Below are positions 7,664 through 15,422 of a stretch of 64,000 nucleotides of DNA, in pieces. Both the position numbers and the translations under genes were made by a program. Each line of letters starts with the position of its first letter. Within the stretch, counting starts at the first letter, position 1. The stretch is from Rhodophyticola sp017644125. Lineage in GTDB: Bacteria > Pseudomonadota > Alphaproteobacteria > Rhodobacterales > Rhodobacteraceae. The stretch lies in assembly GCF_042140125.1 (NCBI RefSeq), contig NZ_CP159473.1; one strand, given 5' to 3'. Below the pieces are notes generated by a model. That model saw only the letters and a program-made list of their open reading frames with translations. It was not told where the DNA came from and ran no database searches.

Positions 7664-7680
7664 TTTACATGGCAAGTAAA
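7664..7680. promoter_or_regulatory. Second MarR half-site pair overlapping the marR start
   Basis: TTTAC and GTAAA arms seven bases apart flank the ATG of the MarR gene (7669-7671). They repeat the half-sites of the palindrome at 7635-7648. Occupancy here would block transcription or translation of marR itself. No good ribosome binding site precedes the ATG, so the message may be nearly leaderless. Confidence 0.4.
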
Positions 7681-8118
7681 AAAGACGGACCTCCAAAATC
7701 CATTGGCCGTTCGCTGAACTTCACGGCGGGCCGCATGAATGCGCTTTGTCAGCAACTGCTTGATCCTTATGATCTTTCATTGCCCCAATGGGTTGTCTTG
7801 TCATGCCTCTGGCGGTCCGACGGATTGACCGTTGGCGCATTGGCGGAGCTTGTCGGCACCGGACTTCCGGCGACATCACGCATTGTGGATCGAATGATCG
7901 ACCGGGGGTTGGTACGTCGCCGAAGGCACGCGTCAGATGGCCGTGTCATGGTCGTCACGCTGACGGAAAAGGGCCGGGACCTCGATCACCTGTCCGATTT
8001 CCACGAAAGGATCAACGCAGTGCTTCTGGAGGGATTTTCGCCGAGTGAACGGGAACTGGCGTTTTCTTTTCTCCTCAGAATGCAGACGAATGCGGAGACC
8101 GCGCTTGGAGAGCGTTGA
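7669..8118 (+). CDS. MarR-family transcriptional regulator
   Basis: 149 residues with the standard MarR winged-helix layout: N-terminal dimer helix, LPQWVVLSCLW, recognition helix region LAELVGTGLPATSRIVDRMIDRGLV, and the wing RRRRHASDGRVMVVTLTEKG. The C-terminal helices complete the dimer. It diverges from the 122-residue protein/cytochrome b561 unit and is very likely its repressor. No cysteine is placed like the redox cysteines of OhrR, so the inducer is not evident. Confidence 0.93.
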   Translation: MASKKDGPPKSIGRSLNFTAGRMNALCQQLLDPYDLSLPQWVVLSCLWRSDGLTVGALAELVGTGLPATSRIVDRMIDRGLVRRRRHASDGRVMVVTLTEKGRDLDHLSDFHERINAVLLEGFSPSERELAFSFLLRMQTNAETALGER

Positions 8119-8364
8119 GCGCCGATCATGAAGGATCACGGTCGCTATCCCTGAACGCTGATGTTCCGGCCACGCGGCTATTGGCCCCGCAGCCCGGAAG
8201 GCTCGCCCAGGTCCTGCAGGGCCGCACGGTGAAGATCGACGGTCACCGCGCCAGAAACTCCGCTGTTCATCGCCATGCCGCGCCGCAGCACTTGCGCCCG
8301 TTCACGCAATAACCTACCCATTCCGGCAACGCCCACGAAACATCCTTGCGCCGAAAGAGCCCTC
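8119..8364. other. Intergenic region upstream of mcl1
   Basis: 246 bases between the MarR gene and mcl1. I see no convincing gene, hairpin terminator or repeat here. It should carry the mcl1 promoter. A short open frame at 8115-8312 lacks a ribosome binding site and has no recognisable features. Confidence 0.4.
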
Positions 8365-9321
8365 ATGTCCTTCCGAATCCAGCCCCAGCCCGTCGCCCGC
8401 CCCAACCGTTGCCAGTTGTTCGGGCCCGGCTCCAATACCAAGCTGTTTCAGAAGATGGCCGACAGCGCGGCGGATGTGATCAATCTCGATCTGGAAGACA
8501 GCGTTGCGCCCGACGACAAGCCGCAAGCCCGCGCAAATGTCATTCAGGCGATCGGCGATATCGACTGGGGGAGCAAGACCCTGAGCGTGCGGATCAACGG
8601 GCTGGACACGCCCTATTGGTACCGCGATGTGGTCGATCTGCTGGAGCAATCCGGCGACCGGCTGGATCAGATCATGATCCCCAAGGTGGGCTGCGCCGCC
8701 GATGTCTATGCCGTCGACGCGCTTGTGACGGCGATTGAAGCCGCGCGGGGCCGCGACCGGAAAGTCAGCTTCGAGGTGATCATCGAAAGTGCCGCCGGCC
8801 TGTCCCATGTGGAAGAGATCGCCGCGGCATCGCCACGGCTTCAGGCCATGTCCCTCGGCGCCGCCGATTTCGCCGCCAGTATGGGGATGCAGACGACAGG
8901 CATCGGCGGGACACAGGAAAACTACTACATGCTTCACGGCGGGGCGCGGCATTTCAGCGACCCCTGGCACTGGGCGCAGACCGCGATTGTCGCCGCCTGC
9001 CGCACCCATGGCGTGCTTCCAGTCGACGGGCCGTTCGGCGATTTCAGCGACGATGACGGCTATCGCGCCCAGGCGCGCCGCTCGGCGACGCTGGGCATGG
9101 TCGGGAAATGGGCCATTCATCCAAAACAGATCGCGCTGGCCAATGAGGTGTTCACACCGTCGGACGAGGCCGTGGCGGAAGCCCGCGAGATCCTGGCCGC
9201 AATGGAAGCGGCCAAGAAAAGCGGTTCGGGAGCAACGGTTTACAAGGGCCGCCTGGTCGATATCGCATCCATCAAGCAGGCCGAAGTGATCGTCAGGCAA
9301 TCCGAGATGATCGCGGGCTAA
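8365..9321 (+). CDS. mcl1: L-malyl-CoA / beta-methylmalyl-CoA lyase
   Basis: 318 residues, the same length as Rhodobacter Mcl1, and a CitE/HpcH-type TIM-barrel enzyme. The start ARPNRCQLFGPGS and INLDLEDSVAPDDK (Mg-binding acidic residues) are characteristic, as are FEVIIESAAGL and the C-terminal GKWAIHPKQI. It cleaves beta-methylmalyl-CoA to glyoxylate and propionyl-CoA, and malyl-CoA to glyoxylate and acetyl-CoA, in the ethylmalonyl-CoA pathway for acetate assimilation. ATG 8365 gives the family N-terminus. Its stop overlaps the convergent GyrI-like gene by three bases. phaA and phaB at about 31-32 kb supply the first steps of the same pathway. Confidence 0.92.
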   Translation: MSFRIQPQPVARPNRCQLFGPGSNTKLFQKMADSAADVINLDLEDSVAPDDKPQARANVIQAIGDIDWGSKTLSVRINGLDTPYWYRDVVDLLEQSGDRLDQIMIPKVGCAADVYAVDALVTAIEAARGRDRKVSFEVIIESAAGLSHVEEIAAASPRLQAMSLGAADFAASMGMQTTGIGGTQENYYMLHGGARHFSDPWHWAQTAIVAACRTHGVLPVDGPFGDFSDDDGYRAQARRSATLGMVGKWAIHPKQIALANEVFTPSDEAVAEAREILAAMEAAKKSGSGATVYKGRLVDIASIKQAEVIVRQSEMIAG

Positions 9322-9809
9322 ACCACCGGCAGGCAGAGATCTGTCAGCAGGTCCGCGGGTGCGACCTCCACAGGGCTGTTGAGATAGAGCGCGAATGCAG
9401 GTGCATCGCGCCGCACCAGCCGATGCGCGGCCAGTCGTGCCGGCGTGAACTGCGCCCAGACCGCGCCAAGCCCGTCATAGGGGCCGCGATAGCGGCAGAC
9501 GGCGACCCGGCCGGGCGGCACGGTGATCTCGACCAGACCGGGCGGCAAGGCGCCCGGGCCAACCCAGATCGCCCCGGCATGGCTCAGCAAGTCGGCCTCC
9601 GGCACGTCGCCGGGCGCCTCGCGGTGCAGGCTGATCATGCCGCGGGTCATCGGGACGGCATTGCCAGCGGCAAGAATGCGCATCAGCCTGCCGAAGCTCT
9701 CGCCGATTTCGTGATGCGCCCCGCGATGCACAAGCGCGCCCACTCGCAACGGCGGACTGTCCCTGATGTCCAGCGACAGGCCCGACGCGGCCATGGCAAG
9801 CCAGCTCAT
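9318..9809 (-). CDS. Stand-alone GyrI-like (AraC effector-binding domain) protein
   Basis: 163 residues made of a single GyrI/SbmC-type ligand-binding domain. Family marks are the opening VGALVHRGAHHEIGESFGRL, the middle strand ITVPPGRVAVCRYRGPYDGLG, and the C-terminal PAFALYLNSPVEVAPADLLTDLCLPV. The same ending occurs in the upstream AraC-family protein (EVYLNNPQ...PEDLLTDVCVPL), so the two are diverged copies. Its ATG overlaps the AraC-type gene's stop (ATGA), so it is co-translated with it. It may bind the same class of ligand or compete for it; no DNA-binding part is present. Annotated homologues vary between GyrI-like and DNA gyrase inhibitor; gyrase action is not implied. Confidence 0.8.
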   Translation of the reverse strand: MSWLAMAASGLSLDIRDSPPLRVGALVHRGAHHEIGESFGRLMRILAAGNAVPMTRGMISLHREAPGDVPEADLLSHAGAIWVGPGALPPGLVEITVPPGRVAVCRYRGPYDGLGAVWAQFTPARLAAHRLVRRDAPAFALYLNSPVEVAPADLLTDLCLPVV

Positions 9810-10654
9810 GCGGCCTGCTCCGCCAGCGGCACACAGACATCCGTCAGCAGATCCTCGGGCGCGGTGTCCTGCGGGTTGTTGAGATAGACCTCGATCGGCG
9901 GGTGATCGCCCAGCTCCTCCCCCGAGCGCGGCAGCCAGACGCCATACATATGCTTGTAGGCAGCGGCGAGGCCGGAATAGGGGGCCTTGTAATGCATGAC
10001 CGCGTAGCGTCCGGCAGGCAGCTTGACCTCTTGCAGCGGCGCGGCCACGGGCGCGGCGTCATCCACCACAACACCGGCCAGGCTGCGCAGGTCGTCGGCG
10101 GCAACGGCATCGGGGTCGTCGTAATAGACCCCCACCATCCCGCCCGCATGGGGCCAGAGGTTGCGGGAGCTGAACACGGCGCCAAGGCTTTCGAATGCCT
10201 TGCCGATCATAACATACGGGCCACGATGGGCGATGGCCGCCAGACGGCGCGCGGGGTGGTCGGCAATATCAATCGGGTACACGGGGTAACCTCCTTTTTC
10301 AGCAGTCAGAAGCGGCGGCATCAGCTCGCCGCGGGTTCTGAACGCACCGGGGGTCAGGCCATGGCTTGCAACAAAGGCACGGCTGAAGCTGGACAGGCTG
10401 GGGTAACCGACATCCGCGGCGATCCGCCGGAGCGGCCGATCCGTCTGCACCAGCCAGACGGCCGCGCGATGCAGACGCACCCGGCGCACGGCCTGGGCGC
10501 AGGTTTCGCCGGTCATCGCGCGAAAGACGCGGTGCCAGTGAAACCGGCTCATCGCGGCGACATCGGCCAGTTCGTCAAGCGACAGGTCACCGGCCGGATT
10601 GTCGTGGATATATGCCAGCACGCGCAGCAGTCTGTCTTCGTAGCTTGTGGCCAT
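9806..10654 (-). CDS. AraC-family regulator with C-terminal GyrI-like ligand domain
   Basis: 282 residues. The N-terminal 105 residues hold the two helix-turn-helix units of AraC/XylS (LSLDELADVAAMSRFHWHRVFRAMTGE and RRIAADVGYPSLSSFSRAF). A GyrI-like effector domain fills residues 125-282 (GPYVMIGKAFE, PAGRYAVMHYKAPYSG, LTDVCVPL). This is the Rob/SoxS-related architecture in which small hydrophobic ligands bind the C-terminal domain. ATG 10654 follows CCGGAGGACCGGCC with seven-base spacing; a longer frame to 10780 would overlap the accA start region and looks non-coding. It is followed by a separate GyrI-like gene. Confidence 0.9.
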   Translation of the reverse strand: MATSYEDRLLRVLAYIHDNPAGDLSLDELADVAAMSRFHWHRVFRAMTGETCAQAVRRVRLHRAAVWLVQTDRPLRRIAADVGYPSLSSFSRAFVASHGLTPGAFRTRGELMPPLLTAEKGGYPVYPIDIADHPARRLAAIAHRGPYVMIGKAFESLGAVFSSRNLWPHAGGMVGVYYDDPDAVAADDLRSLAGVVVDDAAPVAAPLQEVKLPAGRYAVMHYKAPYSGLAAAYKHMYGVWLPRSGEELGDHPPIEVYLNNPQDTAPEDLLTDVCVPLAEQAA

Positions 10655-10778
10655 GGCCGGTCCTCCGGAGCGTTCGGCCACTGTCATGCCGCGCCTTGCA
10701 TTCACAAATCTTGCCGAGTTGCATCCGCCGGTCCACACCGTCATATAACCTCGCAAGGATCGCTTGGCGGAGGCCCGC

Positions 10779-11738
10779 ATGAACTATCTCGATTTTGAGA
10801 AACCGCTTGCCGAGATCGAAGGCAAGGCCGAGGAGCTGCGCGCGCTGGCACGACGCAACGAGGAGATGGATGTCGAGGCGGAGGCCAAGGCGCTGGACAA
10901 GAAAGCGTCGGACCTGCTTGTGGATCTCTACCGCGATCTCAGCCCTTGGCGGAAATGTCAGGTCGCGCGCCATCCGGACCGTCCCCATTGCCGCGACTAT
11001 ATCGAGGCGCTTTTCACCGAATACACGCCGCTGGCCGGCGACCGGAACTTCGCAGACGACCATGCGGTGATGGGCGGGCTTGCCCGGTTCGACGATACGC
11101 CCGTGGTGGTGATCGGCCACGAAAAGGGGCACGACACCAAGACCCGGATCGAGCGGAATTTCGGCATGGCGCGGCCCGAAGGGTACCGCAAGGCCGTCCG
11201 CCTGATGGATCTGGCCGACAGGTTCAACCTGCCCGTCGTCACCCTCGTCGACACGCCCGGCGCCTATCCCGGCAAGGGCGCCGAAGAACGCGGACAATCC
11301 GAGGCGATTGCGCGCAGCACCGAGAAATGCCTTCAGATCCGTGTGCCGCTCATTTCGGTCATCATCGGCGAGGGCGGTTCCGGCGGTGCGGTGGCCTTTG
11401 CAACCGCGGACAGGCTCGCGATGCTGGAACACTCGATCTACTCCGTGATCTCGCCCGAAGGATGCGCCTCGATCCTCTGGAAAGATGCCGAGAAGATGCG
11501 CGAGGCCGCCGAGGCGCTGCGCCTGACCGCGCAGGATCTCAAGCGGCTCGGCGTGGCCGATCACATCATCAAGGAGCCCATGGGTGGCGCGCAGCGGGAC
11601 CGCGACGCGACAATCGCCGCCGTCGGCAAGGCGATCGGGGCGCTGCTGGCCGAGATGGACGGGCAGAGCGGCAAGACGCTCGTGAAGGCCCGGCGGAAGA
11701 AGTATCTGGATATGGGCTCCAAGGGATTGGCGGCCTGA
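10779..11738 (+). CDS. accA: Acetyl-CoA carboxylase carboxyltransferase subunit alpha
   Basis: 319 residues, identical in length to E. coli AccA. It forms the alpha2-beta2 carboxyltransferase that moves CO2 from biotin carrier protein to acetyl-CoA, making malonyl-CoA for fatty acid synthesis. Motifs include HEKGHDTKTRIERNFGMARPEGY, LVDTPGAYPGKGAEERGQ, and the oxyanion-hole loop GEGGSGGA. ATG 10779 follows GGCGGAGG. The C-terminus is compact, without the zinc domain (which is on AccD). It diverges from the AraC-type gene with about 120 bases between starts, and its end overlaps the CIA30-like gene. Confidence 0.97.
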   Translation: MNYLDFEKPLAEIEGKAEELRALARRNEEMDVEAEAKALDKKASDLLVDLYRDLSPWRKCQVARHPDRPHCRDYIEALFTEYTPLAGDRNFADDHAVMGGLARFDDTPVVVIGHEKGHDTKTRIERNFGMARPEGYRKAVRLMDLADRFNLPVVTLVDTPGAYPGKGAEERGQSEAIARSTEKCLQIRVPLISVIIGEGGSGGAVAFATADRLAMLEHSIYSVISPEGCASILWKDAEKMREAAEALRLTAQDLKRLGVADHIIKEPMGGAQRDRDATIAAVGKAIGALLAEMDGQSGKTLVKARRKKYLDMGSKGLAA

Positions 11739-12286
11739 AACCGCTGGACCGGCGCTTTCTCCTCCTGACCGGGTGGGCGGCGGGCCTTGCGCCCCATGCG
11801 GCGCTGTCCGAAAGCTGGAGCACCCTGACCATGACACCTGCCAACAGCTATGACTGGACCTATCTGGCCGACACGGTCATGGGCGGCGTGTCCGAGGGTG
11901 AAGCGGCGCTTCACGGCGAGGTCCTGCGCCTGAGCGGCTCGGTCAGCACGGAAAACAGGGGCGGGTTCATTCAGGCCCGGACCGCCCTGCCCGATGGGCT
12001 GCCCCCGGCCGCCACGGCCCTGCGGCTGCGGGTGCGCGGCAATGAGCAGCGATACTTCATCCATCTGCGCACAACGGGCTCGCGCTTGCCGTGGCAGTAT
12101 TATCAGGCCGGGTTCCATGCGCCGCTGGACTGGGTCGATGTGACGATCCCGCTGGCCGACTTCACGCCATCGGGCGGGATGCTGCGGGCCCGGATCCGGT
12201 CGGAGGACATTCGCTCTCTCGGACTGGTAGCCTACGGCCGGGATCATCAGGCAGACGTGTCGCTGGCCGCACTCGGCGCGATCTGA
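11735..12286 (+). CDS. CIA30-like (complex I intermediate-associated protein 30 family) exported protein, probable CTG start
   Basis: 183 residues if started at CTG 11735. The N-terminus KPLDRRFLLLTGWAAGLAPHA looks like a signal peptide with a twin-arginine-type RRF. The remainder matches the CIA30 jelly-roll: WTYLADTVMGGVSEGE, ENRGGFIQAR, LRLRVRGNEQRYFIHLRTT, and IRSLGLVAYGRDHQADVSL. No ATG, GTG or TTG exists in frame between the last upstream stop context and residue 33. The CTG overlaps the accA TGA exactly as ATGA overlaps do, with AAGGGA eight bases upstream. The first ATG, 11831, would remove the signal peptide. Function in bacteria is unknown; a carbohydrate-binding-like role has been suggested for the fold. 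Confidence 0.7.
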   Translation: MKPLDRRFLLLTGWAAGLAPHAALSESWSTLTMTPANSYDWTYLADTVMGGVSEGEAALHGEVLRLSGSVSTENRGGFIQARTALPDGLPPAATALRLRVRGNEQRYFIHLRTTGSRLPWQYYQAGFHAPLDWVDVTIPLADFTPSGGMLRARIRSEDIRSLGLVAYGRDHQADVSLAALGAI

Positions 12287-12355
12287 ACGCAAGGCGGGAC
12301 GCGCGCCCCTGCGGCCCGATCCGATCGCGGTGATACACCCCCCCGGCCGGGGTCC

Positions 12356-12955
12356 TCACCACATGCGGTCCTTCGCATAATCGGCGTAGGTCTCGTCATA
12401 GGCCGCACCGTCGAACGCCTGCTGGCGTTCCTTGAGGAACTGCCCCGCAGTCGGCAGGCCCTCCATCCCGTCGCGGGTCCAGAGCCCGGACCGCATCAGC
12501 GCCTTGGCGCATTGGAAATAGACCTCGCCAGTGCGGATCACGATGACGGTCCGCGGATACCGTCCGCCCTGTTCGAAGGTGCGTGTCACATCGGGATCAT
12601 CGCTGACCACGGCGGTGCCGTTGACGCGGACGACGTTGTTTTCACCCGGGATCATGAACATCAGCGACACACGCCCATCGCGCACGATGTTGCGCAGGGA
12701 ATCCATCCGGTTGTTGCCGCGCCAATCGGGCATCCAGAGGGTGCGGTCGTCCACGATCCGGACCACCGGGCCGTCATCCCCGCGCGGGCTGCCATCGGTG
12801 CCCTCGGGGCCGATGGTCGATAACACCACGAAACGCGCGGCCCCGATCCATTGCCGGTAGAGCGGTGTCAGAACCGGAGTGACCTTGCGGATCGCCAGCG
12901 GGTTCACAACATCGTAAAGGGTTTCCAGCGCCTCGATATCCTCGATCGTCTTCAT
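12356..12955 (-). CDS. Pyridoxamine 5'-phosphate oxidase-like FMN-binding protein
   Basis: 199 residues of the PPOX split-barrel flavin-binding superfamily, of the type annotated as MSMEG_1061-like. Recognisable are FVVLSTIGPEGTDGSPRGDDGPVVRIVDDRTL, the flavin-phosphate region DWRGNNRMDSLRNIVRDGRVSLMF, and the GEVYFQCAKALMRSGLW segment near residue 155. It probably binds FMN or F420-like cofactor and reduces a small molecule, but the substrate is unknown. ATG 12955 overlaps the plsC stop (ATGA), placing it at the end of the ftsE-ftsX-plsC run. Confidence 0.85.
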   Translation of the reverse strand: MKTIEDIEALETLYDVVNPLAIRKVTPVLTPLYRQWIGAARFVVLSTIGPEGTDGSPRGDDGPVVRIVDDRTLWMPDWRGNNRMDSLRNIVRDGRVSLMFMIPGENNVVRVNGTAVVSDDPDVTRTFEQGGRYPRTVIVIRTGEVYFQCAKALMRSGLWTRDGMEGLPTAGQFLKERQQAFDGAAYDETYADYAKDRMW

Positions 12956-13680
12956 GTCAGGCTCCGATCCAGTCCGGCCTCGTTCAGAAGCGCGTCGCTT
13001 GCGCTTTCGACGTCGTGCTCCAGCCGGGCCATGAAATCTGCAACTGAAAGGCCCGGTTCGATCCGCGGCAGGAACTCCACCACCGCGAGACCGGGCTTGC
13101 GGGTGATGCCACGCTTGGGCCAGAAGACGCCGACATTGGTGGCCACGGGAACGCAAGGCTGCCCGAGCTGTTCGTAGAGCGCGCCGGTCCCCACCTTGTA
13201 TCGGGCCGACACGCCGGGCGCGACGCGGGTGCCTTGCGGATAGATGATCAACTGCCCGCCCTGTTGCCGCCCGCTTTTCACATCGCCCAGCATCTTCTTG
13301 ATCGCGGCCCCGCGCTTGCCCCGGTCAACCGGCACGCAGCCGATGCGCAAGGCGAACTGGCCGATGATCGGCGCGAACATGATCAGACGTTTCATGATGA
13401 ACTTGCTGCGCGGCATGGCGTTGTAGATCACGAGGATATCGAGAAAACTCTGGTGTTTCGCGGCCACCATCACCTCGTCCGTCGGTGGCGTGCCGCGCAC
13501 CTCGACCCGCAGGCCGACCATCCAGTCCAGCGTCCACAACACCCACCGGCAATAGGCATGGCAGGCCGCATGGGCGCCCGCCGGGCTGAACACCGCCCAT
13601 GGCAGATAGATGATCGCCACCACCGGCATCGCCAGATACATCTGCACGATGAAGACGAGCGATCTCAGCCATTGCATCAT
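12952..13680 (-). CDS. plsC: 1-acyl-sn-glycerol-3-phosphate acyltransferase
   Basis: 242 residues. It acylates lysophosphatidic acid to phosphatidic acid at the inner membrane. The catalytic H(X4)D box is H76-QSFL-D81, and the substrate-binding motif is YPQGTR (147-152), where many homologues have PEGTR. A hydrophobic N-terminal segment (residues 6-32) anchors it. The ATG at 13680 overlaps the ftsX stop (ATGA); a second ATG follows directly. The position behind ftsEX links envelope division machinery with phospholipid synthesis in one transcript. Confidence 0.92.
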   Translation of the reverse strand: MMQWLRSLVFIVQMYLAMPVVAIIYLPWAVFSPAGAHAACHAYCRWVLWTLDWMVGLRVEVRGTPPTDEVMVAAKHQSFLDILVIYNAMPRSKFIMKRLIMFAPIIGQFALRIGCVPVDRGKRGAAIKKMLGDVKSGRQQGGQLIIYPQGTRVAPGVSARYKVGTGALYEQLGQPCVPVATNVGVFWPKRGITRKPGLAVVEFLPRIEPGLSVADFMARLEHDVESASDALLNEAGLDRSLT

Positions 13681-14579
13681 CTGAGCCCCCCAAGCGTCCG
13701 GAATGCGGCGATGCGGGTGGCCCAGAAGGCCGTGACGGCGGCAAGAACCGGCACAGTCAGCGGCCAGAGCCAGTGAAGACCGGAAAAGCCGAGCCCGGTC
13801 AGAAACGCCTGTTCGTCCCCCGCCCGTGGCAGAAGGGCAACAGCGATCATGCCGGCAATCGTGCCCGCCATCGCTCCGCTGAGCGCGCGCAGCGTGAACC
13901 GGCGCACGAAGGCGCGCACGATGTAATTGTCCCGCGCGCCCACCAGACGCAGCACCTTGATGACACCCTGATTGGCCGCCAGCGCGGATCCGGCGGCAAG
14001 GGTGATCATCGCCGCGGTGGAGGCAAGGATCAGCCCGATGGCGACCCATCCGAGCAGACGGAGACCGTTTGCGGCCTCCACCAGCGGGCGGCGCCAGCGG
14101 GTATGGTCGTCCAGCACCGCGCCCGGCGCCTCCGCCGCCAGACGCTGGCGCAGGCCTTCGGCATCGTATCCTTCCGCCGTTTCGACCACCTCGACAAGCC
14201 GCGGGATCGGCAGATCGGCCACCGGCAGATCGGGGCCGAACCACGGCTCCAGCAGCGCGCGCTGCTCGTCATCGGTCAGCGCCCGCGCGCTGTCCACGCC
14301 GGAGGTCTGCTCCAGCACCGTCAGAACGGCCCAGGTCTGCGCCTCCAGTTCGGCCAAAGGGGCCGAGATACGGATGGTCGAGGTGCGGGCCAGCGCGTCG
14401 GACCAGCGATCCGCCAACCGGTCCGCAGCCAGCGACAAGGCCATCGCGAAGACCGCCAGAAAGGCCATCGCCCCGGCCGTGAACACGGTCAGCCGGGCGG
14501 AATAGCCCGTCGGCGGGACCACGCGATCAGCCTGGCTATCGCCTTGAACAAACCGCAGAAATCGGGAGACGACGTTCAT
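13677..14579 (-). CDS. ftsX: Cell division protein FtsX
   Basis: 300 residues with the FtsX layout: cytoplasmic N-terminus, first membrane helix about 33-52, a periplasmic domain of about 120 residues, then three further helices (about 175-200, 225-250 and 268-290). The conserved cytoplasmic segment GVIKVLRLVGARDNYIVRAF sits between helices 2 and 3. FtsEX regulates septal peptidoglycan hydrolases. The start overlaps the ftsE stop (ATGA) and the stop overlaps plsC. Confidence 0.92.
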   Translation of the reverse strand: MNVVSRFLRFVQGDSQADRVVPPTGYSARLTVFTAGAMAFLAVFAMALSLAADRLADRWSDALARTSTIRISAPLAELEAQTWAVLTVLEQTSGVDSARALTDDEQRALLEPWFGPDLPVADLPIPRLVEVVETAEGYDAEGLRQRLAAEAPGAVLDDHTRWRRPLVEAANGLRLLGWVAIGLILASTAAMITLAAGSALAANQGVIKVLRLVGARDNYIVRAFVRRFTLRALSGAMAGTIAGMIAVALLPRAGDEQAFLTGLGFSGLHWLWPLTVPVLAAVTAFWATRIAAFRTLGGLR

Positions 14580-15253
14580 AAATCCGCCCCCGCGAGATGA
14601 ATCCGCCCGCCCCCGATGCGCAGCACACGGGCCGAGACCTGCGCCTTTGCGGCGCGGATCAGAGCCAGATCATGGGTGGCGATCAGGACGGTCTTGCCCA
14701 TCTTGTTCAACTCCACCAGCAGGGTCAGCAGGCGCAGCGACATCTCCCAATCGACATTGCCCGTGGGCTCGTCGGCCAGAATCACGTCCGGGTCCATGAT
14801 CACCGCCCGGGCGAGGGCCGCGCGCTGCCTCTCGCCGCCCGACAGTTCCGGCGGCAGGGCATCCGCGCGGGCGCGCAACCCCACCCATCCGATCAGTTCT
14901 TCCAGATTTGCCGCCTCCTGCCCCGTTTTGCGGCCCGACACGGTCAGGGGCAGGGCGATGTTTTCGGCCACCGGCAGATGGTCCAGAAACTGGCAATCCT
15001 GATGAACGACACCGATCCGCTGTCTGGCCTTCGCAATGTCGTCGCGGGACATCGCCTTGGCCTCCTGCTCGAACAGGCGGACAGATCCGCCCGTGGGCAA
15101 CAGATCGGCGTAGCAAAGCCTCAGAAACGTCGTCTTGCCCGCGCCGGACGGTCCGGTCAGGAAATGGAACGACCCCGGCGCAAGCCGCAGGCCGATCTCG
15201 GACAGAAGCGGCTCGGTCCCGTAGCCATATGCCGCGTCTTCCAGTTCGATCAA
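14576..15253 (-). CDS. ftsE: Cell division ATP-binding protein FtsE
   Basis: 225 residues, usual size. ABC ATPase motifs are all present: Walker A GPSGAGKT (34-41), Q-loop VVHQDCQFLD, signature LSGGERQ (137-143), Walker B VILADEPTGNVD (157-168) and switch histidine ATHD. It powers FtsX at the divisome. The frame is open upstream to 15346, but the family N-terminus MIELEDAAYGYG corresponds to a TTG at 15253, preceded by GGAG nine bases away; I choose that. The 169-base AT-richer gap to the divergent zinc-ribbon gene holds the promoters. Confidence 0.93.
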   Translation of the reverse strand: MIELEDAAYGYGTEPLLSEIGLRLAPGSFHFLTGPSGAGKTTFLRLCYADLLPTGGSVRLFEQEAKAMSRDDIAKARQRIGVVHQDCQFLDHLPVAENIALPLTVSGRKTGQEAANLEELIGWVGLRARADALPPELSGGERQRAALARAVIMDPDVILADEPTGNVDWEMSLRLLTLLVELNKMGKTVLIATHDLALIRAAKAQVSARVLRIGGGRIHLAGADL

Positions 15254-15422
15254 AATTCCATACTCCGCGCGTCCCGATATGTCACTCTCATGCCTCAGGC
15301 TGAGCGAGGTTGCAATTGGCACAGATATACAATCACTTGGAAACAATTCGCTTGGTTGTTAAACATTATTACAGTTTAGAGAATAAGCGGTCACACAGAC
15401 GCGAAGCGGAAACGGGGTGACG
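15254..15422. promoter_or_regulatory. AT-rich divergent promoter region, ftsE / zinc-ribbon gene
   Basis: The stretch from about 15310 to 15390 is markedly AT-rich against the GC-rich surroundings, as expected of two back-to-back promoters. It contains TTAA-N7-TACA at 15359-15373, one half of which fits the CtrA box TTAA-N7-TTAA. The match is partial, so CtrA control is only a possibility. Confidence 0.4.

Noticed and set aside
12341..12352. CCCCGGCCGGGG palindrome between the CIA30-like and PPOX genes
   Set aside because: Short GC-only palindrome without T-run in very GC-rich DNA; expected by chance.
15242..15253. A minimal frame ATG-GAA-TTT-TGA just before the ftsE TTG start
   Set aside because: GGAG is only one base from that ATG, too close for initiation, whereas it is nine bases from the TTG. 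Treated as chance overlap.
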